40,603 nt of DNA, taken from IMG/VR virus record IMGVR_UViG_3300018877_000010, positions 1-40,603 of that record. The stretch is one strand, 5' to 3'. Shown piece by piece: positions 1 to 8,469 of this stretch (position 1 is its first letter; the number at the start of each line of letters is the position of its first letter). Made by a program: the position numbers and the translations under genes. The notes under the pieces were generated by a model, which saw only the letters and a list, made by a program, of their open reading frames with translations, searched no databases and was not told the origin of the DNA. The stretch comes from a virus.

Positions 1-50
1 CTCGCTTGCGAAAAAAAGTCCCCAAAAAATTTTTTGAAAGGGGTGGCGGC

Positions 51-536
51 ATGGGCCGGATCGGGACTGCCGACAATATGCAAGTTGGCGCGAAGGGCGG
101 CGGCAAACATTGGACAAAAGATGAAGTCGAACGTAGGCAGGCCGCCACCGAGAAGTTAACTCGCAAAAAAAAAGTCAATCTCAAAATGCCAGCTTGGCTA
201 AGTGATGAAGCAAAGATAGTCTGGAAAAAAACGGTCAAGGATATGAAGGAGTTCGAAATATTTGACAAGGTTGATGAAGACGTTCTGGCGGCGTATTGTG
301 ACACGGTAGCTTTGCATAAGCAAGCCACCTTGGATGTGCGACGGTTCGGATTGTATTGCGAGAACGCACAGGGCAATCTGGTGGTAAGTCCATATTCTAA
401 GGCAGCTCAAAGTTATGCCCGTTTGATGATGCAGTATGCGGACAAGTTGGGGATCACCGCGAACGCTAGGGCCCGGTTGGCGAAGAAGATTGCAGACGGT
501 GAGGGAGGCGATCCGAATGCCGATCTCTTCGATTGA
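51..536 (+). CDS. terS: Small terminase subunit, P27 family
   Basis: The 161-residue product is the DNA-recognition subunit of the packaging motor; it binds the packaging site and hands DNA to the large subunit. The region from about residue 45 (LKMPAWLSDEAKIVWKKTV) through the helical stretch ending near DKLGITANARARLAKK matches the P27 small terminase pattern. A TTG at position 6 would add 15 residues, but GAAAGGGG lies just before the ATG at 51, so I chose 51. It overlaps terL by 20 bases, as is usual for this pair. The position at the window edge next to a likely cos site fits. The lysine- and glycine-rich N-terminus may be the DNA-contacting arm (inference). Confidence 0.9.
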   Translation: MGRIGTADNMQVGAKGGGKHWTKDEVERRQAATEKLTRKKKVNLKMPAWLSDEAKIVWKKTVKDMKEFEIFDKVDEDVLAAYCDTVALHKQATLDVRRFGLYCENAQGNLVVSPYSKAAQSYARLMMQYADKLGITANARARLAKKIADGEGGDPNADLFD

Positions 537-2313
537 TCCAACGGACCTCGACCAACTACATCCGACACATCGTTACGCCGTTGAGATCGTCAACGGAATG
601 CGACCGAGCTGCAAGCGCGAACGGCAGGCGTGTGAACGTCATCTAAAAGACCTCGACCGACAGGGAACAGAAGAGTTCCCTTTTGTTTTTGATGAGAGCA
701 GAGCGGATCGCATCTTCAATTGGTTCGAACGGTGCTGCCGCCATGTGCGCGGGCCATATGCCGGTGAGCTGATAGAGCTCCAGCCGTTTCAGAAGTTTGA
801 CCTCGGGTGTACGTTCGGGTGGGTTCGGATGGAGACGGGGCAGCGAAGGTTCAGGAAAGCCTTCAACATGCGGGCGCGCGGCAACGTCAAGTCGACCGAA
901 ATGTCAGGCATAGCCCTATATGGAATGTGTGGGGATTGCGTTTATCCTCCCGGACGGTCTGATCTGCGCCGATATGAAGAAATGCCCGAGGTCGAATGTG
1001 CCGCTGTCGATAAAGAGCAGGCTAAGCGGGTATGGGGCGATGCGAAATCGATGGGCGAGAAAAGCCCGGACATTTTGAAAAGATTGAGCATCAAACGGAC
1101 ATACGTCGAGCACAAAAAGCGCGGTGGTTGGTTGCGACCGCTGTCGAAGGACTCCAAGAACAAGGATGGTTTGGCAACTTGCATTGCGATCATTGACGAG
1201 TACCACGCACACCCGACCAGCTTGATCCACGATGTCATTTGGTCAGGCTTCGGCAAGCGAAAGCAATCTCTCATGATCATCATCAGCACGGCCGGACAAG
1301 ACTCAGAAAATAGCCCTTGTAAGAAGGAGTACGACATCTGCTGCAAGATCCTCGACGGTGAGATTCCGAGCGAGGACTACTTCATCATGATCCGAGAGCT
1401 TGACCAGGAAGATGACCCGCATGACGAGTCCACTTGGATAAAAGCCAACCCGATTTTGCAGGAAGACAACGAGTATTCACGTGAGCTTTTGAGCCAGATT
1501 AAGAGCGAGCATGACCTCGCCTACGGTTCGGGTGATCCTGCCAAAATCCGCGAGTTTCTTACCAAACGTTGCAACCGCTGGCAAGAGGGCAGCGCCCACA
1601 AATACATGTCTGGAATCATGGACAAGTGGAAAGCACTTGCAGTCGGACGTGAGGAATTACTGCGATTGGTCAAGGGGCGTGATTGTTACGCTGGCCTCGA
1701 CCTTTCAAAGCGCGAGGACCTAACAGCCAATGGGTTCGTTTTCAGGCTGGATGATGGAAGGTACGCTGTAACGGCGCATGGATTTATGCCCGAGGAAAGT
1801 GCGGCGAAGCACGAGCACAGCGACCGCGTGCCCTACAAGGCATGGGCGAAAGATGGGTGGTGCACGATCACTGTGGGTGCGGTCACCGATTACTCATACA
1901 TCAAGTCTCACCTTCTCGGAATCGAGGCTTCAGAGCGATGGAAAGTGCTTGAAATTTGCTACGACTCCTACAATGCTTCGCACCTTGCGCAAGACCTTGA
2001 AGCCGAGGGGCGAACCTGCGTGGAGATCGTGCAGCAAGCCAAGTACCTTTCCGAGCCAACAAAATTCTTCCGGCAACTCGTGCTTCAGGGTAAGATCGTC
2101 CATGACGGAAACCCACTCTTGACCTGGTGCCTTTCGAACGCAGTCGAGGTTACGGACAACAACGGGAATATCAAGCTGTCCAAGAAGCACAAAGATGACA
2201 GCCAGCGCATCGACCTAATAGCGGCCATCATGAACGCGATGGTCCGCGCCATGTTGGCTAAACCGGAGGTTGATCTGAACAACAAGATCCTCAACGGAGA
2301 CTTCAGTTTTTAG
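517..2313 (+). CDS. terL: Large terminase subunit (ATPase/nuclease)
   Basis: The 598-residue product is the packaging motor and headful/cos-cutting nuclease of the Terminase_1 (HK97-like) family. The adenine/Walker A region reads NMRARGNVKST, with valine where the family usually has G or A before KS/T. The Walker B-like segment is AIIDEYHAH and the coupling motif is IISTAGQD. The nuclease domain shows its acidic residues in CYAGLDLSKREDLT, LEICYDSYN and SQRIDLIAA. The ATG at 517 follows GAGGGAGG with good spacing; an upstream in-frame start at 436 would lie deep inside terS and has no ribosome site. It is followed after 20 bases by the portal gene. Confidence 0.96.
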   Translation: MPISSIDPTDLDQLHPTHRYAVEIVNGMRPSCKRERQACERHLKDLDRQGTEEFPFVFDESRADRIFNWFERCCRHVRGPYAGELIELQPFQKFDLGCTFGWVRMETGQRRFRKAFNMRARGNVKSTEMSGIALYGMCGDCVYPPGRSDLRRYEEMPEVECAAVDKEQAKRVWGDAKSMGEKSPDILKRLSIKRTYVEHKKRGGWLRPLSKDSKNKDGLATCIAIIDEYHAHPTSLIHDVIWSGFGKRKQSLMIIISTAGQDSENSPCKKEYDICCKILDGEIPSEDYFIMIRELDQEDDPHDESTWIKANPILQEDNEYSRELLSQIKSEHDLAYGSGDPAKIREFLTKRCNRWQEGSAHKYMSGIMDKWKALAVGREELLRLVKGRDCYAGLDLSKREDLTANGFVFRLDDGRYAVTAHGFMPEESAAKHEHSDRVPYKAWAKDGWCTITVGAVTDYSYIKSHLLGIEASERWKVLEICYDSYNASHLAQDLEAEGRTCVEIVQQAKYLSEPTKFFRQLVLQGKIVHDGNPLLTWCLSNAVEVTDNNGNIKLSKKHKDDSQRIDLIAAIMNAMVRAMLAKPEVDLNNKILNGDFSF

Positions 2314-2333
2314 AAAGGAGGTGATAAGGCGCT

Positions 2334-3638
2334 GTGAGAAAACTGAAAGCCTTTTTCCGAAATTTGCTGAGCACTACGACTGATCCGCCTGAATCAAATC
2401 TTTCATCGCCGGAACAGTGGTTGGTGGATGCGATAGGAGGCGCGTTGACGGCCAGCGGCGAACGCGTCTCCGAAAAAAGCGCGTTCCTGAACAGCAACGT
2501 TTATACGTGCGTCACCATCCGCGCCGACGACATCGCAAAGTTGCCTCTGCATCTGTTCAAAAAGAAGAGCGGCGGAGGGCTGGAGCGAGACCAAGAACAC
2601 CCTGTTGCGAGGCTGCTGTATTTACAACCCAATCCGCTGATGACCGCGTTCGTGTGGAAAAGGCTGATGGAAATCCATATGGATTTGTGGGGGAACGCCT
2701 ACTCGTGGATTGAGTGGGATGAATGGGGATATCCGGCCGCGCTCTGGCCTCTTGATCCTGAGTGCACAGATATTCAGGTCGATCCTTTAAGTGGACAAGT
2801 TTGGTACACCACTACCGTAAACGGGAAAATGTACAAGCTCGCCCCTACTGATTTGCTTCACTTCAAAGCGCCGGGGTTGAACGGCCTGCGTGGTATGCCG
2901 CCGATCGCTGTGCTTCGAGAAGAGATCGGAGTACAACAGGCCGCAAAGAAGTTCCTTGGATCTTTTTTCACGAACGGCACAGCGACGCGTGGGATACTCA
3001 AGCATCCCGGAGCAGACCTAAATAAAGAGGCCAAACAGGTAGTCCGAGAAGAATGGCAGGCCGCAAACTCGGGGCAACAAAACGCCTTTAAGGTTGCCAT
3101 TCTTAATGCCGGATGGGATTACCAATCACTCGGAATGCCGCTGAAAGATGCGCAGTTCATCGAGACAGCAAAGTTCGGAATCTTGGAAATCGCCAAGGTA
3201 TACAAGGTTCCTGCACACAAGTTGAACCAGCTCGACCGCGCGACGTTCTCCAACATCGAGCAGCAGTCACTCGACTATGTCAAGAACACCCTTTTCCCGA
3301 TCGTGACGAACTGGGAACAGGAAATCATGGTGAAGCTATTCACCATGAAAGAGCAGCGCAAGTATTACGTGAAGTTCAACCTCGCGGCTGAACTGCGTGG
3401 CGATTCCACAAGCCGCGCGAAGTTCTACAAGGAGATGATCTCAGCAGGAGTTATGAAGATCAGCGAGGCCCGGGCGCTTGAAGAACTCGACTTCGATGGC
3501 GAGCTCACCCAAAAACTACTCGTCTCCCTGAACCTTACCACGCTTGACAACTTAGAGAAGTACCAGCAGGCGAAGGCTGGGATCACGAGCGCTGCGGAAG
3601 GAGGTGAAAACAAAGATGATGAAACGGCAGACGACTGA
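2334..3638 (+). CDS. Portal protein, HK97 family
   Basis: The 434-residue product forms the dodecameric portal at the capsid vertex through which DNA enters and leaves. Recognisable phage_portal features are NSNVYTCVTIRADDIAKLPLHL near residue 50, the LLYLQPNPLMTAFVWKRLM region, and the C-terminal helices ending in an acidic tail. The GTG start sits behind an almost perfect anti-16S sequence (AAGGAGGTGATAAGG). The gene overlaps the protease by 23 bases. Length and order (terL, portal, protease, capsid) are typical of HK97-type heads. Confidence 0.95.
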   Translation: MRKLKAFFRNLLSTTTDPPESNLSSPEQWLVDAIGGALTASGERVSEKSAFLNSNVYTCVTIRADDIAKLPLHLFKKKSGGGLERDQEHPVARLLYLQPNPLMTAFVWKRLMEIHMDLWGNAYSWIEWDEWGYPAALWPLDPECTDIQVDPLSGQVWYTTTVNGKMYKLAPTDLLHFKAPGLNGLRGMPPIAVLREEIGVQQAAKKFLGSFFTNGTATRGILKHPGADLNKEAKQVVREEWQAANSGQQNAFKVAILNAGWDYQSLGMPLKDAQFIETAKFGILEIAKVYKVPAHKLNQLDRATFSNIEQQSLDYVKNTLFPIVTNWEQEIMVKLFTMKEQRKYYVKFNLAAELRGDSTSRAKFYKEMISAGVMKISEARALEELDFDGELTQKLLVSLNLTTLDNLEKYQQAKAGITSAAEGGENKDDETADD

Positions 3639-4239
3639 CGGCAAGGAGTTGCGCTTCTTGCGAGTCGAGCAGATCGAGGTACGCGCTCAAACCGAAGAGG
3701 ATCAAGGTATGCAGGTGTCAGGATACGTGGTTAAATGGGACACGCGGAGCCAGTTGATTTGGGGGTACTTTTACGAGAAGGTCGCGAAGGGTGCATTCGC
3801 CCGCGCGCTGAAGGAGAATGTCATAAAGGCACTATGGAATCACAGAACTGATTTCGTGCTTGGCTCCACTAAAAGCGGGACTCTTCGGCTGCAGGAGGAT
3901 GATGTTGGCCTTTACTTCGAGATCGACTTGCCAGAAAATACGTGGGGTCGAGATGCCTTCGAATCAATCAGTCGCGGCGACGTGGACGGAGTGTCTTTTG
4001 GCTTCTACATCTACGAGGATGGAGATACTTGGGAATGGATCAAGGACGAGGGTGTTTACGAGCGCACATTGCTCGCAATCAACCTATTTGAGATTTCGCC
4101 TACTCCTTTCCCGGCCTACGAAGACGCGAGCGAAGTCAGCCAGCGCAGTTTGGAGCGCCACGGAATTTTGAGTCCGGAGCAGCGCCATGAAAAAGAAAAA
4201 ATCCAGTTGCGGATTGACCTGTTGGGCTTGGGAGCCTGA
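3616..4239 (+). CDS. Prohead protease, HK97 family (S78)
   Basis: The 207-residue product cleaves the scaffold-like delta domain from the capsid protein during maturation. The family core is visible: VSGYVVKWDTRS, then the catalytic histidine in ALWNHRTDFVLG, and the catalytic serine in DVDGVSFGF. I chose the ATG at 3616 because GGAGGTG lies about 9 bases before it; a GTG at 3604 overlaps that ribosome site. It lies between portal and capsid genes as expected. The last 30 residues are charged and probably flexible. Confidence 0.92.
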   Translation: MMKRQTTDGKELRFLRVEQIEVRAQTEEDQGMQVSGYVVKWDTRSQLIWGYFYEKVAKGAFARALKENVIKALWNHRTDFVLGSTKSGTLRLQEDDVGLYFEIDLPENTWGRDAFESISRGDVDGVSFGFYIYEDGDTWEWIKDEGVYERTLLAINLFEISPTPFPAYEDASEVSQRSLERHGILSPEQRHEKEKIQLRIDLLGLGA

Positions 4240-4277
4240 GAGGTCTTTTTATTTTCTAAAATCGAGGAGGAATCATT

Positions 4278-5477
4278 GTGAAAGACAAAGAGCGCGAAAT
4301 TCGCCAACGATTGAAAACGAAACGAGATGAGGCCCAACGCTTCTTGGACGGAAACCAGATCGAGGAAGCCCGCACGGCCGCACAGGAAGCGGAAGCCATC
4401 AACGAGGAACTGCAGGTGTATCTCCGTATCAGTGCGATCGAGCCAGGTGACACCGCAGCGGTAATCCCGTCGGTTGCTGTTCCTGCCGGAGAGTCGCGTT
4501 CTGGGGAAATCGAAGACGATCCGGCGTATCGTAGTGCGTTCATGAAATCCCTTCGTCGGAAAAATTTGACTGGCGAAGAGGTTTCTCTGCTGGAATCAAG
4601 ATCTGCCGAGTTCCGGGCAATGTCCGGATTGACCGACGCGGACGGCGGCTTGGTGATTCCGAAAGACATCTCCACCAAAATCGAAATGTTCAAGCGCCAG
4701 TTTGTTGCGTTGGAGCAGTATGTCACCGTTGAGCCGGTCACGACCCGCTCAGGCTCCCGTGTTTTGGAACAGAACGCCGACATTACACCATTCGCTGAGA
4801 TCACCGAGTTGTCCAACATCAACGAAATTGAAAGCCCGAAGTTTACCCCGCTGTCCTATGCGATCAAGGATTACGGCGGCATCCTTCCCCTCTCGAACTC
4901 ACTGCTTCAAGACTCCGACCAGAATCTGATCAACTATGTCTCTATGTGGATCGCCAAGAAGTCGGTGGTCACACGGAACAAGTTGATTCTGGACAAGGTC
5001 GCAACGCTGACGAAGAAAACCATTAACGACCTTGATGACATCAAGAACGTGCTGAATGTCGACCTCGATCCGTCTATCTCATTGAACGCAATTGTACTTA
5101 CAAACCAAGACGGCTACAACTATCTGGACAAGCAGAAGGACGCCGACGGCAATTACCTCCTGCAAACCGACCCGACGCAGCCGACTCGCAAGTTGCTGTT
5201 CGGCAAACCGTTGATTCCAGTCTCCAACCGCTTCCTGAAGACCGTCGCAGCTACGCAAACCGATGGTGCGAAGGCTCCGCTCATTATCGGCGATCTCAAG
5301 GAAGCAATCGTCATGTTCGACCGTCAGACGTATGAGCTGAAGTCGACGCAAGAAGGTGGTAATTCCTTTGTCCGCAACACCACCGACGTTCGCGTTATCG
5401 AACGAGAGGACGTTAAGATTTGGGACAGCGAAGCGGCAATCTATGGTGAGCTCATCATCTCCGGTCCGTCAGTGTAA
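4278..5477 (+). CDS. Major capsid protein, HK97 fold
   Basis: The 399-residue product is the shell subunit. Residues 1-105 are charged and helical (DKEREIRQRLKTKRDEAQ onwards), which matches the scaffolding delta domain removed by the protease. The mature part begins near SGLTDADGGLVIPKDI and has the HK97 pattern: ALEQYVTVEPV, then a spine-helix region, and the P-domain segment around IYGELIISGPSV at the C-terminus. The GTG start follows GAGGAGG. A Lys/Asn crosslink as in HK97 cannot be judged from sequence alone. Confidence 0.95.
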   Translation: MKDKEREIRQRLKTKRDEAQRFLDGNQIEEARTAAQEAEAINEELQVYLRISAIEPGDTAAVIPSVAVPAGESRSGEIEDDPAYRSAFMKSLRRKNLTGEEVSLLESRSAEFRAMSGLTDADGGLVIPKDISTKIEMFKRQFVALEQYVTVEPVTTRSGSRVLEQNADITPFAEITELSNINEIESPKFTPLSYAIKDYGGILPLSNSLLQDSDQNLINYVSMWIAKKSVVTRNKLILDKVATLTKKTINDLDDIKNVLNVDLDPSISLNAIVLTNQDGYNYLDKQKDADGNYLLQTDPTQPTRKLLFGKPLIPVSNRFLKTVAATQTDGAKAPLIIGDLKEAIVMFDRQTYELKSTQEGGNSFVRNTTDVRVIEREDVKIWDSEAAIYGELIISGPSV

Positions 5478-5520
5478 ATTGAGGAACCCCGGTGGTGCAC
5501 CTATATGGGGGTGATAGACC

Positions 5521-5799
5521 ATGACGCTAGAAGGAATGAAGGAATACCTTCGCGTGGACGGGAATGATGCCGATGCAACTATCACGATGCTGATGGGCGC
5601 GGCCAAGATCTACGTTAAGAACGCGACAGGTTATGAAGGATGGGATCAGGAGAACGAGCTGGCCGACTTGGCGCTTGCCATCCTCGTCACTCGACTCTTT
5701 GACAATCCCGCAGCTCTCGATAAGATCGAGACGCTTTCGTTCGGGATGGAGAGCCTTTTCATGCAATTGAAGTATTGCGTGGAAGGTGAGACAACTTGA
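5521..5799 (+). CDS. Head-tail connector, gp6-like
   Basis: The 92-residue product resembles the DNA-packaging adaptor ring that docks under the portal (HK97 gp6 / SPP1 gp15 type). It has the usual short all-helical layout: MTLEGMKEYLRVDGNDADAT, then a long helix IYVKNATGYE, then LADLALAILVTRLFDNPAA. The ribosome site GGGGGTGAT precedes the ATG. Its stop overlaps the start of the next gene by 4 bases, suggesting translational coupling. Confidence 0.85.
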   Translation: MTLEGMKEYLRVDGNDADATITMLMGAAKIYVKNATGYEGWDQENELADLALAILVTRLFDNPAALDKIETLSFGMESLFMQLKYCVEGETT

Positions 5800-6359
5800 A
5801 CGCAGGAAAGCTGAACCGTCGTGTAACGCTTCAGTCATCTGTACCGGAGTGGCAAGGCAATACATGGGCCTCCGTCGAGACGCTATCTGTACAGGCAACG
5901 ATCGCGGCCCGCCAAGCCTCTCAACCATATACACACATGATCACGATCAGGTATCGCCGAGATGTTCCGGATGACCTGGTCATTTTTTATGAAGGCAAGA
6001 CCTACGAGATCGTAGGTCCCCCGATCGACCTGAACCAGCAGCATCGTTACCTCAAATTCATATGCGTCGAGTTGCAGGTAACGGAACCGCAAATGCGGCA
6101 AACAGTCCAGATCATCCCTTGCACCCGATATGGCCGACATGCACCGGAGTATGGCGCTCCAGTTGCGGTACGGGCGAGGATTGACCCGAAAACCGGATCA
6201 GATGATGCAATCGGGTACTTTCCACCCGGAACGGCCATCAAAATCGACGACCGGGTTGAGTGCGAAGGTAAGACGTACCTTGTCGTGCATGTTGGCGCTG
6301 ACCGTGGCGCTGCGGAAATCGCACATGTGGAGGTGAACCTACGTGGCATCCGACTTTGA
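5796..6359 (+). CDS. Head-tail joining (head closure) protein, extended
   Basis: The N-terminal half (residues 1-95, MNAGKLNRRVTLQSS, then ITIRYRRDVPDDLVIFYEGKTYEIVG) matches the phage head-tail joining family (SPP1 gp16-like), whose members are usually about 110 residues. This protein is 187 residues. The second half (GAPVAVRARIDPKTG, FPPGTAIKIDD, CEGKTYLVVHVG) has a similar all-beta pattern and may be a second closure or stopper domain (inference). The TTG start overlaps the previous stop as TTGA, with GGAAGGTGAG upstream. Confidence 0.82.
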   Translation: MNAGKLNRRVTLQSSVPEWQGNTWASVETLSVQATIAARQASQPYTHMITIRYRRDVPDDLVIFYEGKTYEIVGPPIDLNQQHRYLKFICVELQVTEPQMRQTVQIIPCTRYGRHAPEYGAPVAVRARIDPKTGSDDAIGYFPPGTAIKIDDRVECEGKTYLVVHVGADRGAAEIAHVEVNLRGIRL

Positions 6360-6705
6360 ATTGGAGTGGTACGGAGACAAATTGATTGACGATCTGGAAC
6401 GCGAGGCCGCTGCCGAAGTCAAGCAAGCGGCCGATGTCGTTTTGAAGGACTGCAACCCCCCCGTAGACGAGGGTGACCTGCGCGATTCGGGACATGTAGA
6501 AGTTTGGTCGAAAGTGCCCTATGGGACCGTTGGCGCGTCTGTTGTCTACGACGCGCCACACGCCCACCTACTGCACGAAAATCCAGCCTACTATGAACTG
6601 TCCAACGGAGAAGATAAATGGCTGGAGAGAGCCACAGAGAGGCGAGGTGATGATGTGCTGCGCGGGTTGCAAACGCGCATAGGGGGTGTGCTCGGTGGTG
6701 ACTGA
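6343..6705 (+). CDS. Tail completion / connector protein, HK97 gp10-like
   Basis: The 120-residue product fits the HK97-gp10 family, which forms part of the connector between head and tail. Supporting features are an N-terminal helix rich in acidic and alanine residues (LIDDLEREAAAEVKQAADVV), the DEGDLRDSGHVEV motif, the VVYDAPHAHLLHENP segment typical of the family, and a C-terminal helix KWLERATERRGDDVL. The GTG start follows GTGGAGGTG and overlaps the upstream gene by 17 bases. Confidence 0.85.
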   Translation: MASDFELEWYGDKLIDDLEREAAAEVKQAADVVLKDCNPPVDEGDLRDSGHVEVWSKVPYGTVGASVVYDAPHAHLLHENPAYYELSNGEDKWLERATERRGDDVLRGLQTRIGGVLGGD

Positions 6706-7051
6706 CGACGACTTTGCCGACTATCTAGCGGCGGTCATTGGGCTCGATGTCAAGACCAACCTAATCGAGCAGGTCGATGACGTTGTCATGATACGTCTTT
6801 ACGGCGGTCAGGCCGACCAAGAGCTGTTAGCACTTCGAAATCCGAACCTGCAAATATTCATCCGCGATCGGGACTATGCGAACGCGAAGCAGCTCATGTT
6901 GACAATCGACGGCGCACTGAGAGGTACGCGCGCGCAAATCGGGGGGATCGCTTGCACGATCCTTCCGAAGACCGGGCCCGATCCTCTTGGAATGGATAAA
7001 AAGCAACGTCATGTGTTCAGTATCAACTACGAGTTGATCTATCAAACCTGA
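6695..7051 (+). CDS. Probable tail terminator / minor capsid protein
   Basis: The 118-residue product occupies the tail-terminator position between the gp10-like gene and the tube protein. It has the alpha/beta pattern of the minor_capsid_3/tail terminator group: N-terminal helix DDDFADYLAAVIG, a short strand DDVVMIRLYGGQ, LQIFIRDRDYANAKQLMLTID, and a terminal strand HVFSINYELIYQT. Three in-frame GTG codons lie at 6686, 6695 and 6698; the run AGGGGG at 6681-6686 fits 6695 or 6698 best. Function is inferred mainly from order. Confidence 0.7.
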   Translation: MVTDDDFADYLAAVIGLDVKTNLIEQVDDVVMIRLYGGQADQELLALRNPNLQIFIRDRDYANAKQLMLTIDGALRGTRAQIGGIACTILPKTGPDPLGMDKKQRHVFSINYELIYQT

Positions 7052-7065
7052 TAGGAGTGGATGAC

Positions 7066-7353
7066 TTGACGAACAAACCGAAGACCGTTCTCGTTGAGCT
7101 CTTGGGCGATCCCAAGAGCTCATCTTATAACCTCGGAACCAAATCCGAACCGGATTGGCGCAAGGGTGGTGAACAAATCGAGCTGCCTCCTGAGAAGGCG
7201 GCTTTTTTTGTTGACACCCGCATGGCGGTGTATGTCGATCTGAAACTGGCCGCCGCGCACGTCCTGAGTCAACCCCAGGAAATGTACTTGCGCGCCGGTG
7301 ACTTGGAGTTTGACCAGACCCCGCCCCAAGACAACCAAAACAAAGATAAATAG
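7066..7353 (+). CDS. Small structural-region protein, unknown
   Basis: I do not recognise this 95-residue protein. It lies between the probable tail terminator and the tail tube gene. The body is mixed alpha/beta (KPKTVLVELLGDPKSSSYN; MAVYVDLKLAAAHVL) with a hydrophilic C-terminal tail of D, Q, N and K. A TTG at 7066, 8 bases after GGAG, is preferred over an in-frame GTG at 7057 that overlaps that ribosome site. By location it is probably a minor head-tail or tail accessory protein (inference). Confidence 0.6.
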   Translation: MTNKPKTVLVELLGDPKSSSYNLGTKSEPDWRKGGEQIELPPEKAAFFVDTRMAVYVDLKLAAAHVLSQPQEMYLRAGDLEFDQTPPQDNQNKDK

Positions 7354-7364
7354 GAGGAATACCA

Positions 7365-7919
7365 ATGCCTGCTGTGAACATTCTTGCAACTGCAAAACCG
7401 ATCCCACTTGGCAACTGCCGAATCGAATTTGATGTCGACAACCCGACGAGCTTCCCGGTCATCGACCGTACAAAAGGCGGCTGCCATCTGAAGTACAAGC
7501 TCAACACGGAGAACGTGACGATGGACCAGACCGGTGACACGGCGCAGGACATTCTTCTCACCGGCGCGGAGGTCGTAGTAGAGGTTCCGATGTCCACCGC
7601 CGACCTTGAGCTGATCACCCGCGTTACTCCCGCGAGCACGGTTTACACCAATGCGACTACGCAAGAAAAGACGGTAGAGTTCACCATCCCTGCCGGTACA
7701 TCGCTCCTCCCGTATGCGAAGAAACTCCGGGTGGTCCCGCTCAGCGGTGACGAAAGCCAAACGGTGACGATCTTTAAAGCCATCCCGATTCCGGACTGGG
7801 ATCATGTGTACGATCCCAAGAGCCCTCATATCAAGATGGTCCGATTTGTCGGCGTCGCCGACCCGACCAAACGCAACCGCACGTTCTGCATGGGGCCGGA
7901 AGAGAACCTGCCCGCCTAA
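7365..7919 (+). CDS. Major tail (tube) protein
   Basis: The 184-residue, beta-rich product is the best candidate for the stacked tail-tube subunit. It begins PAVNILATAKPIPLGNC, contains repeated strand-forming segments (DILLTGAEVVVEVPM, TVEFTIPAGTSLLPY) and ends in a hydrophilic tail. Its place just before the chaperone pair and tape measure is the standard tube location, and it has its own strong ribosome site (TAGGAGG) and a terminator directly after it, as expected for a highly expressed gene. No sheath gene is present, so the tail is non-contractile. Confidence 0.82.
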   Translation: MPAVNILATAKPIPLGNCRIEFDVDNPTSFPVIDRTKGGCHLKYKLNTENVTMDQTGDTAQDILLTGAEVVVEVPMSTADLELITRVTPASTVYTNATTQEKTVEFTIPAGTSLLPYAKKLRVVPLSGDESQTVTIFKAIPIPDWDHVYDPKSPHIKMVRFVGVADPTKRNRTFCMGPEENLPA

Positions 7920-7929
7920 TACAAACCGA

Positions 7930-7957
7930 AGAGCCGCCACTGTGCGGCTCTTTAATT
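7930..7957 (+). terminator. Terminator after the tube protein gene
   Basis: AGAGCCGC (7930-7937) pairs with GCGGCTCT (7944-7951), followed by TTAATTTT. It probably limits transcription beyond the highly expressed head and tube genes while letting some through to the tail genes. Confidence 0.8.
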
Positions 7958-7975
7958 TTCCTACGGAGGTGCGCA

Positions 7976-8464
7976 ATGCTGCGTAAAATTCTGTTCTTCA
8001 TTCTGTCATTCTTCAGAACTAAGGTGGCAAATAAATGGCTCGGCTCTCCGATCGATTCGCCGAGCATCCCGCGTGTTCGTGAAGTCTGGCTTGGCGGTTC
8101 CAACGGACGGATGATTACTGTCGAATCTTTGACTGTTGAGAAATACCTGCAGATCATCCCGCGCCTCGAACACATCCCGAGCTTAATTTTCAAGAGCTTC
8201 GAATATCGCGACACACCAGTCGAGTTTTTGACTGCTGCCCTCGATGTTGCCAAAGAGGAGTTGCTTAGCATCGTTGAGATCACCAGCGGACTTGACCGGA
8301 AATTCATCGCAAAACACGTCACAGCGCCCGAGTTGGTTCGTTTCTTGAAAGCTGTGTATGAGGTCAATGAGTTCGAATTTATCGCGGGGGAGATTCGGGG
8401 GCTCCTGAAGGGGGTGTTGAAGAAAGTCAAAACCGCCCCGCAGGACAACCACACCGATGGGTAA
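7976..8464 (+). CDS. Tail assembly chaperone (gpG-like)
   Basis: The 162-residue product lies between the tube and tape measure genes, where siphoviruses carry chaperones that coat the tape measure. A hydrophobic N-terminus (LRKILFFILSFF) is followed by a helical body (ESLTVEKYLQIIPRLEHIP, TAPELVRFLKAVYEVNEFE). A 348-base open frame in the -1 register starts at 8371, upstream of this stop, and continues to 8718; that is the gpG/gpGT arrangement. ATG follows CGGAGGTG. The similarity is positional and structural rather than a clear sequence match. Confidence 0.75.
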   Translation: MLRKILFFILSFFRTKVANKWLGSPIDSPSIPRVREVWLGGSNGRMITVESLTVEKYLQIIPRLEHIPSLIFKSFEYRDTPVEFLTAALDVAKEELLSIVEITSGLDRKFIAKHVTAPELVRFLKAVYEVNEFEFIAGEIRGLLKGVLKKVKTAPQDNHTDG

Positions 8465-8469
8465 CGCAG

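Noticed and set aside
6-50. TTG start at 6 for the small terminase
   Set aside because: It lacks room for a ribosome site at the window edge, while ATG 51 has one.
6827-7639. Long minus-strand open frame of 270 codons under head/tail genes
   Set aside because: It spans three well-supported plus-strand genes, has no ribosome site and shows no recognisable protein features.
8371-8464. Search for a canonical -1 slippery heptamer
   Set aside because: No X_XXY_YYZ sequence in the right frame was found; only the variant G_AAG_GGG is reported.
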